From assembly GCA_964539615.1 (NCBI GenBank), contig CAZIJP010000136.1:1-7188 (forward strand): a stretch of 7,188 nt of DNA. The letters run 5' to 3'. A program made the translations under genes and the position numbers. Of this stretch, positions 5,719 through 7,188 are shown one piece after another (the stretch's first letter is position 1; every line of letters starts with the position of its first letter). The stretch is from CAYRFE01 sp964539615 (GTDB lineage Bacteria > Macinerneyibacteriota > Macinerneyibacteria > Macinerneyibacteriales > CAYRFE01). The notes below the pieces were generated by a model that saw only the letters and a list, made by a program, of their open reading frames with translations, was not told the origin of the DNA and did no database searches.

Positions 5719-6696
5719 ATGAACAAAGCAGCAGTGTTTTCTTGTCTTTTAGCAGTATCTATCCTTTGCGGTATGAATGTGCTGTGGGCTCAGGCTGAGA
5801 CGGCCGTTTATAAAAAAAATGCTGAACTATTTCTTACCAATTATAACAGCGGTGCCTATGAGGAGATATTCAATTCTTTTTCGCCGGAGATGCAAAACGC
5901 ATTACCGCTTGAGAAAACAACGGAATTTTTAAGCGGACTGAAAACACAAGCCGGCGTTATACAGTCCATGGAATTCGTACGATATAAAATGACCTACGGC
6001 GTGTATAAGACAATTTTTTTACAAATGACGCTCACCGTATATATCTCAACTGATGATGCCGGAAAAATAAACGGTCTATTCGTTGATGCATGGGTGCCGG
6101 ATATTCCGACGCCCGAACGTACGGTCACCAAAATGCGCCTTCCTTTCAAGGATGAATGGTATGTGTTCTGGGGCGGCGATACTTCCAAACAAAATTACCA
6201 TGTTGACTATAAACCGTATAAAAACGCATTCGATTTTGTGATGCACGGCGCCGACGGTAAAAGCTTCAAGACCGACGGTAAGACAAATGATGATTATTAT
6301 GCGTTCGGGAAAAAGCTCTATGCTCCGTGTGACGGAACGGTCGTGCTGGCGGTGGACGGTGTGAAGGATAATATCCCGAAAGAAATGGATCCGTATATCC
6401 CGCTCGGAAATTGTGTGATCATCAAGACCGACGCAAATGAATATATAGTCTTTGCACATTTTAAGCAGAATACCGTGAGCGTTCATCAGGGACAGCGGAT
6501 TCACGCAGGAAGTTATCTCGGACGCTGCGGAAACTCAGGCAACTCAAGCGAACCGCATCTGCATTTCCATGTTCAAAATACCGAAAAACTGTATAATGCG
6601 ACCGGGATCAAATGTTTTTTCGAAACGGTTATCGTAAACGGTGAAAAGAAAACGGATCATTCCCCGGTACAAGGCGAATTGGTCAGAATGAAATGA
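5719..6696 (+). CDS. Secreted DUF3887-like + M23 (LytM-type) peptidase-like protein
   Basis: 325-residue exported protein. A Sec signal peptide spans about 1-26 (cleavage after WAQA26). C17 is preceded by SIL, a poor lipobox, so I do not call a lipoprotein. Residues about 27-127 look like a DUF3887 domain (YKKNAELFLTNYNSGAYEEI, SFSPEMQNALP). The C-terminal M23/LytM fold has YAPCDGTVV (201-209), GNCVII (230-235), AHF with H247, GRCGNSGNSSEPHLHFHV (268-285) with H280 and H282, and D172 in NAFDF. The usual first zinc ligand, His four residues before that Asp, is Lys168. Relatives with NQRYAYD-like motifs share this change, and H161 could substitute. Active members cleave peptidoglycan cross-bridges; activity here is uncertain. 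GGAG lies 6 nt before the ATG. The acetyltransferase gene follows after 27 bp. Confidence 0.88.
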   Translation: MNKAAVFSCLLAVSILCGMNVLWAQAETAVYKKNAELFLTNYNSGAYEEIFNSFSPEMQNALPLEKTTEFLSGLKTQAGVIQSMEFVRYKMTYGVYKTIFLQMTLTVYISTDDAGKINGLFVDAWVPDIPTPERTVTKMRLPFKDEWYVFWGGDTSKQNYHVDYKPYKNAFDFVMHGADGKSFKTDGKTNDDYYAFGKKLYAPCDGTVVLAVDGVKDNIPKEMDPYIPLGNCVIIKTDANEYIVFAHFKQNTVSVHQGQRIHAGSYLGRCGNSGNSSEPHLHFHVQNTEKLYNATGIKCFFETVIVNGEKKTDHSPVQGELVRMK

Positions 6697-6723
6697 TTCA
6701 CGACAAGTAACAAGGAGAATATA

Positions 6724-7188
6724 ATGGAACAACCAATAGACCAACCACCTGTCACAAAAGATTCCATTGTTACTCTACGTGAGGTAACGCGTGACAATCT
6801 TAGTGTAATTTTAAAACTTAAAGTAAAACCTGAACAAGATAAATGCGTTGCCAGCAATGCCGTATCTATCGCGCAAGCACATTTTTATCCGGAAGAAGCA
6901 TGGTTTCGCGCCATTTACGCGGATGAGGTGCCGGTCGGATTCATCATGTGTTCGATCGAAGAGAATGATGAACAGCCGTACTTATGGCGGTTTATGATCG
7001 ATGCGCGTTATCAGAAACTCGGATTCGGCGCTCAGGCAATAAGGTCGTTTGAAACGTATGCGCTCAGCCTTCCTGCGTCAAAGCGGATCAAGCTCAGCTG
7101 TGTGCCGGGCGAAAACGGGCCGATGAAGTTTTATGAAAAACTCGGGTATGCGGTCACTGGTGAGATGGATGACGACGAAGCGGTGATG
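6724..7188 (+). CDS. GNAT family N-acetyltransferase (spermine/spermidine acetyltransferase-like), 3' end cut by window
   Basis: 155 codons are visible with no stop. The family is about 155-170 residues, so only the last few are missing. The acetyl-CoA binding motif A is R95-Y-Q97-K-L-G100-F-G102, preceded by the strand YLWRFMID (86-93). Motif B is FYEKLGY (136-142), with Y137 at the position of the usual catalytic tyrosine. The whole pattern (LREVTRDNL..., VGFIMC, RFMIDARYQ, GEMDDDE) resembles the Blt/PaiA type of diamine or polyamine acetyltransferases, which transfer acetyl from acetyl-CoA to spermidine or similar amines. The ATG follows AAGGAG (6712-6717) by 6 nt and lies 27 bp after the M23 gene, so it is probably its operon partner. 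Substrate is inferred from resemblance only. Confidence 0.88.
   Translation, partial: MEQPIDQPPVTKDSIVTLREVTRDNLSVILKLKVKPEQDKCVASNAVSIAQAHFYPEEAWFRAIYADEVPVGFIMCSIEENDEQPYLWRFMIDARYQKLGFGAQAIRSFETYALSLPASKRIKLSCVPGENGPMKFYEKLGYAVTGEMDDDEAVM

Noticed and set aside
5719..5796. Lipobox at C17 of the M23-like protein
   Set aside because: The residues before C17 are SIL, with Leu at -1, a poor lipobox. WAQA26 is a better signal peptidase I site.

Overview
The window reads as ordinary chromosomal DNA from a bacterium, carrying eight protein genes plus an assembly gap. Two genes run off the ends and one runs into the gap. Shine-Dalgarno sites are clear (AAGGAG/GGAGG type) and promoters are sigma70-like. 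Two Sec-type signal peptides and the protein-repair gene pcm, which is uncommon in Bacillota, suggest a Gram-negative or diderm lineage. The mix (M18 aminopeptidase, YugP-like protein, DnaC-like ATPase, DUF3887-M23 protein, intergenic palindromes) would fit a spirochaete or a similar uncultured diderm, but this is a weak inference from gene content. The run of exactly 100 N is a scaffolding convention and points to a draft or metagenome assembly.

Left part (1-2476). An M18 metallo-aminopeptidase (apeB type) runs leftwards off the window and lacks only its last few residues. It is divergently placed to a YugP-family membrane protein that has its own extended -10 promoter. The zinc-binding HExxH of that family has become YEAGR, so the protein looks like a dead protease that is still well expressed. 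A small DUF4405-type membrane protein lies convergently, 3 bp away. A strong terminator then separates it from the next gene.

Middle part (2477-3768). A small secreted protein of unknown function with a C-terminal CPHCG motif is followed by about 200 bp of non-coding DNA holding three hairpin-forming, repeat-like segments. Next come the 100-N gap and a glyoxalase/VOC-family gene whose 3' end is lost in the gap. Both genes are on the minus strand, each with its own TTGCnT-17-TATACT promoter.

Right part (3769-7188). All genes are on the plus strand: pcm (protein-L-isoaspartate methyltransferase), a DnaC/IstB-like AAA+ ATPase with a Cys/His cluster, a secreted DUF3887 + M23 peptidase-like protein that lacks the usual first zinc histidine, and a GNAT acetyltransferase of the polyamine-acetyltransferase type cut by the window end. 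The M23 and GNAT genes are 27 bp apart and probably co-transcribed. The others look like single-gene units.

I see no phage, transposon, CRISPR array, tRNA or rRNA, and no multi-gene novel system. The most interesting item is the YugP-like pseudo-protease. Next are the altered active-site or sensor residues in the M23 and AAA+ proteins, and the repeat cluster that probably caused the assembly gap.
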